This document shows positions 26,642 to 36,288 of a stretch of 64,000 nt of DNA, in pieces (position 1 is the first letter of the stretch; each line of letters begins with the position of its first letter). The stretch comes from Ignavibacteria bacterium (lineage in GTDB: Bacteria; Bacteroidota; Ignavibacteria; Ignavibacteriales; SURF-24). The notes below the pieces were generated by a model. The model did no database searches. It was not told the DNA's origin and saw only the letters and a program-made list of their open reading frames with translations. Position numbers and translations under genes: made by a program. The stretch lies in contig JAAXKN010000009.1 in assembly GCA_025612375.1 (NCBI GenBank), positions 62,001 to 126,000 on the forward strand. Reading direction: 5' to 3'.

Positions 26642-28807
26642 TTATCTAATGATAACGAATTTAACAAACTGTTGATCCAGCGGTTTGCCTTCAATGTCCT
26701 TGCAATCTGAAACAGCCAGTATATAAAGGCCGCTTGATACAAACTGATTATAGTCGGTCTTCTGGTTCCATTTTTCATCGGCAGTTCCGTAATGATTTTT
26801 CTCCCAGACCAGTTCCCCTGCCTCAGTAAAGATACTGAGTTTGCAAGCGAAGGGAAGATTATAGAAATTAATTTGATTCGGGTCCTGCACGTAATAATTC
26901 AGTGCTGCACCGGCAACGCTGGTAAAAGGATTCGGAACGACTCTGACCAGACTGCTTGTATTAAGTCCCGGTTTAAAAGGAGTGACAGGCACCTGTGTCA
27001 TATTAACGAATCTGGAGCTTTCGAGTCTTTCACCCGGCAAGTAGCCAGTAGTATTCTGAGATCCGTTATCGACAGCAGTTACTGCGTAATAGTAATCGTG
27101 GCCTCTTACAACGTTTGAATCCACAAATGACTTGATATTCCTGTCGCGGGTTGAATAGACAAGTTCCCATTTATTAATAACGCCTTCATCATTTGGGTCG
27201 AAAGTAAGGAAAGAACCTCCCTTTCTGTAAACTCTCCACTCGCTCCAGTCATCGGCATTTGTAACTGCGTCCTGAAAATAGGATTGGTCGGGGTAAGACC
27301 ATCCGACTGTAACAATGTCGGGTCCTGCGGTCACGTTAACATCCGGCGGTGGCGGGGCGGCAGGAAGCTTAATGCCCTTATTGATCTGGTTCCAAGCAAA
27401 GTTAGCCTTATCGAGCGTATTAAAGAGGGAGTCTTTGCCGGGTTCAATAAAGCCGGCATTTTTTTCCTCGTCAGTAATTTTCTTGCTCAACCAGTCGGCG
27501 CCGAGCTGCTGTGCCTTATCGATGCCTATTGAGCCGCATCCGACTGCATATACAAAGGTCACGGAATCTGCCCTGTTATGGGCCCTGTCGAGCGTAAGGT
27601 CGTAGGGGCCGTTAACGACAAATCTCATTGCACCCTGTTCATTCTGATTAGGCCTGAATTTCTGAAGGTCCTCAGGCGTCGGGAAACGACCGAGCTGCGG
27701 GTGGCGTCCGCTGTATAAAAGGGCATTTTCATCAGCCTTATTGGCCCATTTATCCTGCCTGATTGAGGCATAAGAAAGAGCAAAAGGCTGGGATTTATCG
27801 TCAGTTGTAACCTCGTTGGCGCTTTTGCTTGCAAAAAGCAGAGCGTAACCCGGGATCTGCGGAGCATATAGGTATCCTGTTGTCAGATCCGGATCGCCTG
27901 AATCGTCAGTTGAACCGTTGGGATAGGTCTTAGGGCTGAACTTTTTGGAATCCCAGAAATAAGCAATCTTCAGGGAGTCGCGGCTCTGTCCTTTTACAAG
28001 GTTAGATTTCCTTGCAAACCAGCTGTTCTTGTCGTCGTCAGGAATTCCGCCGTAGTCTGAAGTAGTTTTATAGGTTCCAAGTCTTGAAGGTCCCATGGTA
28101 AAAGTTACAGGCCAGTAAAGTTGTACGGTCTGGCTTGGCATAGTATCCGTCTTGCCGAAAGTTTTATCGGGGCCGGTTCTTTTATAGCTTACAACAACTT
28201 CGCCGGTAAACTTATGAGTAGCCTTCCAGATGAGGTAATCGTCGTTATCCGGGTCGGCAAAGGCATACGTAGTAACGTGGCTGCGGAAGCCGTTTTCATA
28301 GACGTCTTCCCACTCAACCTTAATATCAGCCTCAAGGTTTCTGTCGACATACCAGTCATAAGGAGGCTGGACCTGAACGCCGTCAACGATGATGCTGGGA
28401 GGCCTGTAGCGTCTGATTTGGCGTCCCCAGTCGACTTCGCAGAGGTTAACGCACTTGTCAACTCTGGTAGGGTGGACAGAATACTTCTTTTTTCTTCCCA
28501 GTGGGTCCACGACACCATTGACGAAGACCAGCGGCTGGAAGAGGTTAGTCATCATATCAGAACGGAACTGGTCGCGTCCCCAGTTAAAATTAAGGACTCC
28601 GCCGTAGTTCCAGCTAGGCTGAACAGAAAGCCCGCCAGCTTCGTTCTGATTCATCCCATACTTCCTCTGAAGGAAGAAAGTATAGTTACCCACGTCAATA
28701 TCCATCTTCGGGGGATCAAAGACAGGGGGCATGCTTTGCGCCGTAATCTCCCCTGTAGTAATAAGCAGCAGGAAGACAAAGCTAAAAACTGTAAATTTAT
28801 TCTTCAT
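26642..28807 (-). CDS. Large secreted protein with fibronectin-like region and T9SS-like C-terminus
   Basis: A 721-residue protein. The N-terminus (FTVFSFVFLLLITTGEITAQ) is a signal peptide. The first 450 residues are beta-rich without a recognised domain. A fibronectin type III-like region follows (VTVGWSYPDQSYF ... DYYYAVTAVDNGSQNTTGY, about 500-600). The C-terminus (VRVVPNPFTSVAG ... LSIFTEAGELVW ... FVSSGLYILAV) has the form of a type A T9SS sorting domain: PNPF, then paired beta strands and SGLY. It lies 38 bp downstream of the TonB receptor and 33 bp upstream of the PorV-like gene. Probable surface-exposed partner of the receptor. Confidence 0.8.
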   Translation of the reverse strand: MKNKFTVFSFVFLLLITTGEITAQSMPPVFDPPKMDIDVGNYTFFLQRKYGMNQNEAGGLSVQPSWNYGGVLNFNWGRDQFRSDMMTNLFQPLVFVNGVVDPLGRKKKYSVHPTRVDKCVNLCEVDWGRQIRRYRPPSIIVDGVQVQPPYDWYVDRNLEADIKVEWEDVYENGFRSHVTTYAFADPDNDDYLIWKATHKFTGEVVVSYKRTGPDKTFGKTDTMPSQTVQLYWPVTFTMGPSRLGTYKTTSDYGGIPDDDKNSWFARKSNLVKGQSRDSLKIAYFWDSKKFSPKTYPNGSTDDSGDPDLTTGYLYAPQIPGYALLFASKSANEVTTDDKSQPFALSYASIRQDKWANKADENALLYSGRHPQLGRFPTPEDLQKFRPNQNEQGAMRFVVNGPYDLTLDRAHNRADSVTFVYAVGCGSIGIDKAQQLGADWLSKKITDEEKNAGFIEPGKDSLFNTLDKANFAWNQINKGIKLPAAPPPPDVNVTAGPDIVTVGWSYPDQSYFQDAVTNADDWSEWRVYRKGGSFLTFDPNDEGVINKWELVYSTRDRNIKSFVDSNVVRGHDYYYAVTAVDNGSQNTTGYLPGERLESSRFVNMTQVPVTPFKPGLNTSSLVRVVPNPFTSVAGAALNYYVQDPNQINFYNLPFACKLSIFTEAGELVWEKNHYGTADEKWNQKTDYNQFVSSGLYILAVSDCKDIEGKPLDQQFVKFVIIR

Positions 28808-28845
28808 TGTTCTACCTTTTAAATCTTAAATAATAATTCATGCGA

Positions 28846-31800
28846 TTAAAGATTTACGCGAAGGCCGAGGACGACTCTTCTCGGGTTAAGGAAAAGGACA
28901 TTTTCCCAGGAGGCCGTGAAAATTTTAGCCAGGTTAGGAGACTTATAATCGCCCCACTGTCCTCCGTTGTTTATGATCTCATTTCTATAGGCTGAAGCTT
29001 CGGCCTGAGTCATGTTTTCAGTACTTAAGAACTTGTTGTTGGTCAGGTTTTTCACCGTAAGTGATAATTCAAACATGCTGTTGACAAATGAGATCTCCTT
29101 GGAGAGTCTGAAATCGATGTTCCACCAGTTAACCCTGTCAGCCCACTTCTCAAGTTTCACATCGACATTATTAGTGAGTTTTTCTTTCCCGCCGTCTCTC
29201 CATTCAAAGAAGAAGTTGGCAAGCCAGTTTCCAAAGAGCGCCCCAAAATCATCCGGAGTATGCAGGTTTAGATTGATATTTGCCCTTGGTTTTGCTATCG
29301 GTGTATACTGTGTCGCGCTTCTTAGTTTATTTTCCTTGTTTAATACAAGATTCTCATACATAGTTTCAAAACCTGTATAACCTTCTGAAGTAATCATGTA
29401 ATCGTACATTGAGCTAAAAGTAACAAACCTGCCGGCGTTTCTTTCAAACCTGAGTTCAACTCCTCTGATATCAGAGTACCTGTCAGGATAGTACTTAGAA
29501 ACTATATTGATTGCGTTGAAGTCCACGAACTGTCTTGTCATTGGCTCGTTGGATACATCCTTATAGTAAGCAGTAATATTGGCTAGAAAGTCCAGAGGGA
29601 GCACCTGTTCGTAGCCGAATTCATACTGTACAGTTCTGGCCATGATGAGATCCGGAGTCGGAATAACGGTCGACATGGCGTTCAGCTTCATATTGTAGAG
29701 AATGGAAGCCGCAGGCCTCTGGTAAAAATGACCGTAGTTGAAGTACATTTTGCTCTTTTCGGTAATGGGGAATGAAACACCGAGTCTCGGTGAGAGCTTA
29801 AGCTGTGCTTTAGATTCAACTTCTGGCCATCCGGGAGGGTTAGCCAGGAGTCCTCTGAAGAGGAGCCATCTTTCATAGCTGTTGTAAGATCCGGGCGTAT
29901 TGTTGTAAATATCTGTATAGAGTTTAGTATAGTCTTTATCCTCGGGGAATCCAACCTGGTAACCCTTTCTCATCGGATTGAAGTAATCTAACCTGAGTCC
30001 GGCATTCAAGATAATTCCCTCGAACTCAAGTTTATCCTGAGCGTAAAAACCGATATCGAGAGGAGAAGCCTTAAAGTACTGCCATGAATTCGGGGTAAAG
30101 GATACTACAGACTGATTCCAGTATCCGGCATAGACATTTATCTTCTGGAGCCCAGCGCTGAATCCAGCCTGGAACTGGTTAAACCTGTTAAACTGCCAGG
30201 TGAAATCGCCTTTCAGCTGGTAGCTATAAGAATATGAGGAATCGGCCCACTGCCCCCCGCCGTACATATTGAACTTGTTCATTGCGTCTAATGCAAGAAG
30301 GGTTGTTCCGTTCGGGACGCCGGAGGTAGGAAGGTTAAAATAGTACCATTTCTTTGCAGCCTGGCTGTACATCTTAACATAGTTATTACTGGAATCGGCA
30401 TTCATGTCCATCATCATAGGAGTAATATCCTGTCCCGTGTAGCCCATCTGGAAATCGATTGTAAAATATGAGTTAGGCATCGGGACGTGGGTGAACTTAA
30501 AGCCGCCCATGGCAAAAGTCTGGTCGAAGAACTGAAAGCGGCTCTTGTTATATATATAGGGGAAGTTCGTACCCCCAATTTGAGCAGCCTGCCTTACAAT
30601 TGACGAAGGTGTGTTATTATTCATATATGCAAAGGTCTGCGAGGCATCATAGCTTGCGGTCTGGCCGCTTGTGTTGCTATAGATTTTCGCGAGCATACCG
30701 TTTACGGACAACTTTGATTTTTCGTCAATTGTGGTAGTCAGTTTAAGCTGACCATTCCAGTCCTCATAGCTGTCTCTTGGGCCGATAGGGTAAACGAATT
30801 GTGAATTCTCGTATTTGAATGCAGCCATAAAAGCCGTATTAGGAATTACAAAAGGACCTGTAATGGTGCCTTCAATTACGTAGTCGGGCCTCCTGGCAAC
30901 TCCATACTGCGGATGCTGAAGTTTCCAGAGCTCCATTCTCTGCAATGTATCGAGTGCTTTAAGGTCACCGCCAGTAGTTTTTTTCCAGCCCTTAAAATCC
31001 TGGAGGTCAACAGGCAATGTAGGGTCAGTTGTAGGAGAACCGCTTGATGCATACTCCCCTGAATAGATTTTGTAAATCCAGGAGTCGTTGCTGAAAGGGT
31101 TAGTTCCGAAGAACCTGTACTGTCCTTCAGGGGTATAGTCGGTCTTAAGTGAGACAGTAAATCTTTCGCGGCTGCCGTCTTTAGTTTTGATATTAAGGAG
31201 GCCGCTTCTGATGCCGCCGTATTTTGCCTCAAAGCCGCCTGTTACGACCTGGATTTCATTAATTGTAGTTGAATTAAATCCCAGGTATGAGTTTTCACTT
31301 CTTGGGTCCTTCAGAGATATATCATCCATTCTGATGTCGGTTTCCCTTATTGCGCCGCCTCTAACAGAAAGGCCGTATCCGTCGGAGGAGCTTGAGAGCT
31401 GGATACCTTTAAGTTTACCCAGAAATTCGTCGACTCTTACGACCGGAAGGCTCTGAAGAGTTTCAGAAGAAATCATCTGCTGCGTGCTGTAGACGTCGGC
31501 CTTAATGATTTCTTTTTTAGCAGTAACAACAATTTCATCTGTTTGAATTGAAGCAGGTTCAAGTTCAAAGTTGAAATTAATTGTTCTGTCGGGATCGACC
31601 CTTACTTCTCTGGCAACTACTGATGTGTAACCAATAATACTTGCCTTGACGGTATATTCTCCGGAAGGGATATTAAGGATCACATAATATCCTTCCCCAT
31701 CCGTCCGTGCACCCAGGGGAGATGAAAGATTAATCATCTTCCCGTCCTGCAAGACTTGGGTAATAATGACGTTTGCAAAACCCAGCGCTTCACCGCTTTT

Positions 31801-31923
31801 CTTGTCAGTAATTCTTCCAGTCAGCTTGCCGCCGCCGGCAAAAACTGTCTGGGAGAGCAGCACTGCCAGAATAAAGAGCTGAAGGCTGGTTTTAAGTAGT
31901 TTTTGCAGATTCACTAAACTCAT
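28846..31923 (-). CDS. TonB-dependent receptor with carboxypeptidase-regulatory-like N-terminal domain
   Basis: A 1025-residue outer-membrane receptor. After the signal peptide, residues about 32-115 form a CarboxypepD_reg-like domain (GRITDKKSGEALGFANVIIT ... GEYTVKASIIGY). The plug follows (about 125-250: SLPVVRVDEFLGKLKGIQ, SVRGGAIRETDI, YGGIRSGLLNIKTK), then a 22-strand-type barrel ending in PRRVVLGLRVNL. It imports a substrate using TonB energy; which substrate is not visible. The first gene of a three-gene operon, it lacks a SusD partner, so it is not a standard Sus-type pair. GAGGTG lies upstream of the ATG. Confidence 0.93.
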   Translation of the reverse strand: MSLVNLQKLLKTSLQLFILAVLLSQTVFAGGGKLTGRITDKKSGEALGFANVIITQVLQDGKMINLSSPLGARTDGEGYYVILNIPSGEYTVKASIIGYTSVVAREVRVDPDRTINFNFELEPASIQTDEIVVTAKKEIIKADVYSTQQMISSETLQSLPVVRVDEFLGKLKGIQLSSSSDGYGLSVRGGAIRETDIRMDDISLKDPRSENSYLGFNSTTINEIQVVTGGFEAKYGGIRSGLLNIKTKDGSRERFTVSLKTDYTPEGQYRFFGTNPFSNDSWIYKIYSGEYASSGSPTTDPTLPVDLQDFKGWKKTTGGDLKALDTLQRMELWKLQHPQYGVARRPDYVIEGTITGPFVIPNTAFMAAFKYENSQFVYPIGPRDSYEDWNGQLKLTTTIDEKSKLSVNGMLAKIYSNTSGQTASYDASQTFAYMNNNTPSSIVRQAAQIGGTNFPYIYNKSRFQFFDQTFAMGGFKFTHVPMPNSYFTIDFQMGYTGQDITPMMMDMNADSSNNYVKMYSQAAKKWYYFNLPTSGVPNGTTLLALDAMNKFNMYGGGQWADSSYSYSYQLKGDFTWQFNRFNQFQAGFSAGLQKINVYAGYWNQSVVSFTPNSWQYFKASPLDIGFYAQDKLEFEGIILNAGLRLDYFNPMRKGYQVGFPEDKDYTKLYTDIYNNTPGSYNSYERWLLFRGLLANPPGWPEVESKAQLKLSPRLGVSFPITEKSKMYFNYGHFYQRPAASILYNMKLNAMSTVIPTPDLIMARTVQYEFGYEQVLPLDFLANITAYYKDVSNEPMTRQFVDFNAINIVSKYYPDRYSDIRGVELRFERNAGRFVTFSSMYDYMITSEGYTGFETMYENLVLNKENKLRSATQYTPIAKPRANINLNLHTPDDFGALFGNWLANFFFEWRDGGKEKLTNNVDVKLEKWADRVNWWNIDFRLSKEISFVNSMFELSLTVKNLTNNKFLSTENMTQAEASAYRNEIINNGGQWGDYKSPNLAKIFTASWENVLFLNPRRVVLGLRVNL

Positions 31924-31974
31924 TTTCTACACCTCTACTTTTTGAGCTTTTTGGTAGTTAAAGAATGATTTGTC

Positions 31975-31982
31975 CAAATATA
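31975..31982 (-). promoter_or_regulatory. TATATTTG, Bacteroidota-like -7 box upstream of the TonB receptor
   Basis: On the minus strand TATATTTG fits the TAnnTTTG -7 consensus of Bacteroidota primary sigma, 52 bp before the ATG. No clear -33 TTG is seen. The rest of the 346-bp gap 31924-32269 shows no gene and only an imperfect GGCTT/AAGCC dyad near 32224. Confidence 0.3.
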
Positions 31983-32269
31983 TTTTGGATTATTGAGACA
32001 GAATGTTATTAAATGAACAGATTCCGAAGTTACATTATCCAGAGATAGGCTAATGCTTCCGGAAGATATGTCATAAATAAGGTATTTTTTTTGACTTACC
32101 CAAAATATCGTTTTCATTAAAAGAAATCAAAAGTTTTTAATGATTTATTTAAAAAAATTGGGGGAATGCCTGATTTTATTTAAAGCCCTGGGTGAAATAT
32201 TTACGCCGCTAAAATATCATGGCTTAAAGCCGTGCGGTACATCTAGAAAAAGAAGAATTTCACTTTATT

Positions 32270-33508
32270 TCAGGATTTCTTAAAGGAGGGTTCCTGGACT
32301 TTTTGAAGCAGAAAAAGTCCGGCAACGAAGAAACTTCCAATGGCCAGGGCAGCAATCCTTTCGTTGGAGAAGTCGGCAACAATTCCATAGACCAGAGGGC
32401 CGACCACGGCAGAGGATTTACCAAAAAGGCCGTCATAAAACCCGAAGAACTCTGCTTCCCTTTCCTTTGGTGTTAAAAGTGCCATGAAGCTGCGGCTTGA
32501 GGACTGAGAGCTGCCGATTGAAAGCCCGGCAAGGAGCCCCACAATATAAAACTCCCAGATGGTGGTAACAAAGAATGCCCCAATTATAACGGCTATCCAG
32601 ATAAGCAGTGTAATGCTAATTGTTTTCTTGGGCCCGATATGGTCAGAGATGATTCCGAAGGCAAAAGATCCGAAAACCGCAGTGCTCTGAACGATGACGA
32701 AAAAGTAAATTACCTCCTGGTCTGTCATCTTCAGAATATTCGATGCAAAAATGGAGGCAAAAGCAATAATAGTCAGGATTGCGTCATTGTACAAAAAGAA
32801 AGCCAGAAGGAATCTTGAGACCGCGGGATATTCTTTTGTAAAAAACAGAGCCTTAAAGGTGGAAAAACTCCTCTGGAGCCCTTTTTTTACGAGGTTTTCC
32901 CTCTGAAGGAGTGTTACCTGGGGTTCCCTGACGAAGAAAAATAAGGGTATTGCAAAGACAAAAAAGAAAGAAGCCGCAACAACAAAAGAAAGCCTGATAT
33001 AGAAGTAGTATTCGGCCGAACTCTGCGGAGGAAGGAGCATCATAACGATTAAGAGCACTGCAAGAGCCCCGAGGTATCCCATTGCAAAGCCGTAGCCTGA
33101 GACGCGCCCGAAATTTTTCTTTTCTGTTAAATTCGGCAGGAAGGCATCATAGAAAACCAGCCCCCCTTCGAAGCCTATATTTGCCAGAACAAATAGTACA
33201 AAGCCCAGGAGTATATCCCCCTTGCCGACAAAAAACATTAAGGACGTGCAGACAATGGACAGGAGCGTGAATATGAGGAGAAATCTTTTCCTGTTCCTGG
33301 AACTATCGGCAATAGCGCCCAATGGAGGGCTAAGTATGGCAGCCAGTACCATAGAGATGCTGACTGCAAGCCCCCAGAGCCATCTTTTACCGCCGGTAAC
33401 ATAATTTGAAAAGTACTTTGAAAAAATAACAGTTACAATAATGACCGAAAAGGCGGTATTTGCAAAGTCAAAGAGAGTCCAGGCAAATATCCTACCTCTA
33501 TTCTTCAT
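32270..33508 (-). CDS. MFS transporter, UMF1/Atg22-like
   Basis: A polytopic permease. The start at ATG 33506-33508 (MKNRGRIFAWTLFDFANTAF) is preferred; the frame is open to 33670, but that part lies inside nusB and reads as nonsense. The 412-residue protein begins with WTLFDFANTAFSVII, the signature of the UMF1 branch, and has about 12 hydrophobic segments, with the cytoplasmic loop EPQVTLLQRENLVKKGLQRSF in the middle. Fungal Atg22 relatives export amino acids from vacuoles; bacterial substrates are unknown. The start overlaps the nusB 3' end by 11 bp, implying coupling. Confidence 0.88.
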   Translation of the reverse strand: MKNRGRIFAWTLFDFANTAFSVIIVTVIFSKYFSNYVTGGKRWLWGLAVSISMVLAAILSPPLGAIADSSRNRKRFLLIFTLLSIVCTSLMFFVGKGDILLGFVLFVLANIGFEGGLVFYDAFLPNLTEKKNFGRVSGYGFAMGYLGALAVLLIVMMLLPPQSSAEYYFYIRLSFVVAASFFFVFAIPLFFFVREPQVTLLQRENLVKKGLQRSFSTFKALFFTKEYPAVSRFLLAFFLYNDAILTIIAFASIFASNILKMTDQEVIYFFVIVQSTAVFGSFAFGIISDHIGPKKTISITLLIWIAVIIGAFFVTTIWEFYIVGLLAGLSIGSSQSSSRSFMALLTPKEREAEFFGFYDGLFGKSSAVVGPLVYGIVADFSNERIAALAIGSFFVAGLFLLQKVQEPSFKKS

Positions 33509-33995
33509 CCGCCTTATTTCTTTTAGGTTTCTTCTGTATCGTTTCGTCAATAAGGCCGCGGCCAGTTTTATTAAGGCTGCCCGTTTCCCTGAGGCCGGAG
33601 AGCACGGTGTCCAGAATTCCGTTGATGAACTTCCCGCTGTTAGGGGTGCTGAAATTCTTGGCAATTTCAATTACCTCGTTAATAGTAACCTTTGGAGGGA
33701 TATCGGGAAGATACATAAGTTCGCACAGGCCCATTCTAAGCAAGATTTTATCTATAAGAGCAATTCTGTTAAGCTCCCAGTTATTTACGCGCTCGTTAAT
33801 TTTTTTATCGAGCTCCGTCTGATGGACGAGGGTTTTGTTAACCAGTATCCGGCAGAATTCCTTGTCTGTTTCCTCTTCAAGATCTGAAAGTATACCCTCG
33901 GTGAGGGCTTCAAGTCCCTCGTTATTCATTTCAAATGCATACAGAATCTGTAAAACTTTTTCTCTAAGGATCCGCCTGTTTATCTTTTTTTTCAT
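33498..33995 (-). CDS. nusB: Transcription antitermination factor NusB
   Basis: A 165-residue NusB. The N-terminus KKKINRRILREKVLQILYAFEMN and the C-terminal half (IALIDKILLRMGLCELMYLPDIPPKVTINEVIEIAKNFST) are typical. NusB binds boxA of rRNA leaders with NusE (S10) to allow antitermination. The tail (KTGRGLIDETIQKKPKRNKADEE) is a charged extension. It overlaps the MFS gene downstream. Confidence 0.95.
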   Translation of the reverse strand: MKKKINRRILREKVLQILYAFEMNNEGLEALTEGILSDLEEETDKEFCRILVNKTLVHQTELDKKINERVNNWELNRIALIDKILLRMGLCELMYLPDIPPKVTINEVIEIAKNFSTPNSGKFINGILDTVLSGLRETGSLNKTGRGLIDETIQKKPKRNKADEE

Positions 33996-34031
33996 TTTCC
34001 CACAATATTTTTTTCAAAAAAACACCAACAA

Positions 34032-34078
34032 GCATTCAGTATCACTATGGGGTTTTAGGGTTATATAATACTGAATGC
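34032..34078 (-). terminator. Hairpin between leucine dehydrogenase and nusB
   Basis: GCATTCAGTAT and ATACTGAATGC form a perfect 11-bp stem with a 25-nt loop, 10 bp past the dehydrogenase stop. The loop is long and the T-run is poor, so the function is less sure than for the other terminators. Confidence 0.5.
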
Positions 34079-34088
34079 CCTGTCAGAT

Positions 34089-35201
34089 CTACTTCATAGT
34101 TAATTCACCAAGTCTACCGGAAAAGTTAGAAGTACCGGTATAAATTTTTCTAATGTTTCCCACGTGGCAGAGTCTTTCCTCTGCAATTTTATTTGATGCC
34201 ACATGAGTCGGGACATTTTCCTTCTTTGAGATATCGATAATTTTCTGAAGGACGTCATAGATTCCTTCGGCCTGCTTCATTGCCCTGTCCTGCCGATAGC
34301 CTTCGAGTTCATTGGCCACGTTAATGAGACCACCTGCGTTAATTACATAGTCCGGTGCATAGAGTATCCCCTTCTGCAGGAGTGCCTGACCGTGTTTTGC
34401 CTCATCCTCTAGCTGGTTATTAGCGCCTCCGGCAATAATCTGGAACTTGAATCTTGGCAGTGTCTCGTCGTTAATAATTGCGCCCAGGGCCGTAGGGGCA
34501 AAGATATCGGCGTCAATATCATAGATTTCTTCAGGTTTTACGACGTGTGCTTTAACCGTTTCAAGGAGGCGTTTTACTTTTGATTCAACGATATCCGTAA
34601 CAAATATTTCAGCGCCCTCGTTATAAAGGTGTTCGCAAAGGTAGCGGGCAACGTTTCCCGCGCCCTGCACTGCAACTTTTCTTCCCCTCAGAGAATCGGT
34701 GCCCCATTTTTCATGCGCACAGGCCTTAATGCCGACGTAAACGCCGTAGGCCGTTACAGGAGAAGGGTCGCCGCTGCCGCCCAAGGCCTTGGAGATACCG
34801 GTAACGAATTTGGTTTCCATGCGTACAAATTCCATATCGCGCACGTCTGTACCAACGTCCTCAGCCGTAATATAGCGGCCTGCCAGGCCATCGACAAATT
34901 TGCCAAAAGTTCTGAAGAGGACCTCATTTTTCTGTGTTGCCGAGTCGCCGATTATAACGGCTTTACCGCCGCCCAAGTTAAGGCCTGCAACCGAAGCCTT
35001 GTAGGTCATACCTCTTGAGAGCCTTAAAACATCCTTGAGTGCAGCTTCACTTGTGGTGTAGTTCCACATGCGGGTACCTCCCAGGGCAGGCCCCAGTGTG
35101 GTATTGTGAATCGCAATAATAGCCCTAAGTCCTGCTTCCTTATTGGTGCAGTAGATAACCTGCTCATGATTAAAAGTTTCCATCATTTCGAAATTAACCA
35201 T
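34089..35201 (-). CDS. Leucine dehydrogenase-type amino acid dehydrogenase
   Basis: A 370-residue member of the Glu/Leu/Phe/Val dehydrogenase family. It catalyses NAD-dependent oxidative deamination of branched-chain amino acids to 2-oxo acids. The catalytic lysine is in LNLGGGKAVIIGD; AIHNTTLGPALGGTRMW is typical of the leucine/phenylalanine branch; the NAD site is VAVQGAGNVARYL. GAGGAG lies upstream of ATG 35201. Length and motifs fit leucine dehydrogenase, but valine or phenylalanine preference cannot be excluded. Transcribed alone. Confidence 0.9.
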   Translation of the reverse strand: MVNFEMMETFNHEQVIYCTNKEAGLRAIIAIHNTTLGPALGGTRMWNYTTSEAALKDVLRLSRGMTYKASVAGLNLGGGKAVIIGDSATQKNEVLFRTFGKFVDGLAGRYITAEDVGTDVRDMEFVRMETKFVTGISKALGGSGDPSPVTAYGVYVGIKACAHEKWGTDSLRGRKVAVQGAGNVARYLCEHLYNEGAEIFVTDIVESKVKRLLETVKAHVVKPEEIYDIDADIFAPTALGAIINDETLPRFKFQIIAGGANNQLEDEAKHGQALLQKGILYAPDYVINAGGLINVANELEGYRQDRAMKQAEGIYDVLQKIIDISKKENVPTHVASNKIAEERLCHVGNIRKIYTGTSNFSGRLGELTMK

Positions 35202-35241
35202 TTAGGACTCCTCAAAATTGTTAAACTTCCTACAATTAAAG

Positions 35242-36288
35242 TTATAATGCAAACAACCAGAAAAGAAGTAATGCCAGGCTGTCCCTGAATTTATAGAAGA
35301 ACAGCTTTTCGAGGCTAAGCCGCAAGCCGGAAGCTATTCCGTCGGCTTTAACGTTATAAAAGTCGCACATTTCCATTGCCCGTTTCAGGTGGAACTGATC
35401 GGAGACAATAATAATTTTTTTAAGTCCTCTTTTGTCAATAAGGTTTTCTTTAATATATTCAATCTGTTCCGAAGTTGAGGATGTTTTTCTTTCGATCCAG
35501 ATATTCTCGGGATCGACGCCGTAACGGACCAGATACTTATAAGCTACTTCAGCCTCGCTCATCTCGCCGGGAGCGTTGCCGCCGGTAACGAGGAGTTTTT
35601 TCACCATTCCCGCGTTGTAGAGGTTATTTGCCTTCCCTATTCTTGAGGCAAAAATAGGGCTGGGTCTGTTCTTCGAGTAAACCGCAGCGCCCAGTATAAC
35701 GGCAACATCAGCCCTCGAGCCGTCCTTGAAATATTTCTCTGAATTATCCTCATATTCATTTTCATGAATAAAGGCGCCAATAACCAGTACAAAAATAACA
35801 AATAGTGAATACAATAACGAACGCAAGTACAAATAATTATTATTCCTGAAAACAATCAGCCAGGTTGCAGCAGTCAGATAAAACAGGAGAAACTGAAAAA
35901 TCGAAAACATCAGGGCCACATAAATATTCTCAAGAGGATAACCGAATAAATATTTAAATGGCAGGGGTAAATTAAACTCTTTAATGAATAAAGTAAATAT
36001 AAGCGGAATATTCATAACAAGCGTAATAAATAAAAGTCCGTAGAGCTTTTTAATTTCTATTTTTTCGGGGTAGAAAAAAAGAATTGCAAAGCCGAGGGCA
36101 GGGATCAGTGTAAAGAGGAAATTCAGTATATTGCCCGTGCTCCTGGGGTTAAATTCCAATATTGAGAGATTCTTATGAGAATACTTGCTCAGGTAAAGGA
36201 ATACCAGGTCGAACAGCAATATAAGAATAATGGACGTGCATATCCTTCTTTTAGCAATGGCATTATTTTTTTGTCCAGCTGAAGCCAT
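35242..36288 (-). CDS. Multi-pass membrane protein with DUF218 (YdcF/SanA-like) domain
   Basis: A 348-residue protein. Residues 1 to about 175 contain five or so hydrophobic segments; residues about 190-345 form a DUF218 domain: VAVILGAAVYSKNRPSPIFASRI, LLVTGGNAPGEMSEAEV, WIERKTSSTSEQIEYI. The family includes ElyC and SanA, linked to envelope integrity and vancomycin tolerance. Its ATG overlaps the stop of the ABC ATPase gene (TAATG), so the two are translated together. The link between an ABC ATPase and a DUF218 protein is unusual and unexplained. Confidence 0.85.
   Translation of the reverse strand: MASAGQKNNAIAKRRICTSIILILLFDLVFLYLSKYSHKNLSILEFNPRSTGNILNFLFTLIPALGFAILFFYPEKIEIKKLYGLLFITLVMNIPLIFTLFIKEFNLPLPFKYLFGYPLENIYVALMFSIFQFLLFYLTAATWLIVFRNNNYLYLRSLLYSLFVIFVLVIGAFIHENEYEDNSEKYFKDGSRADVAVILGAAVYSKNRPSPIFASRIGKANNLYNAGMVKKLLVTGGNAPGEMSEAEVAYKYLVRYGVDPENIWIERKTSSTSEQIEYIKENLIDKRGLKKIIIVSDQFHLKRAMEMCDFYNVKADGIASGLRLSLEKLFFYKFRDSLALLLFWLFAL

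Noticed and set aside
32219-32240. Terminator-like dyad near 32224 after the MFS gene
   Set aside because: The stem is only 5 bp and no T-run follows on the minus strand.
33509-33670. Upstream extension of the MFS transporter
   Set aside because: It lies inside nusB in another frame, has no membrane character, and a good start lies at 33508.
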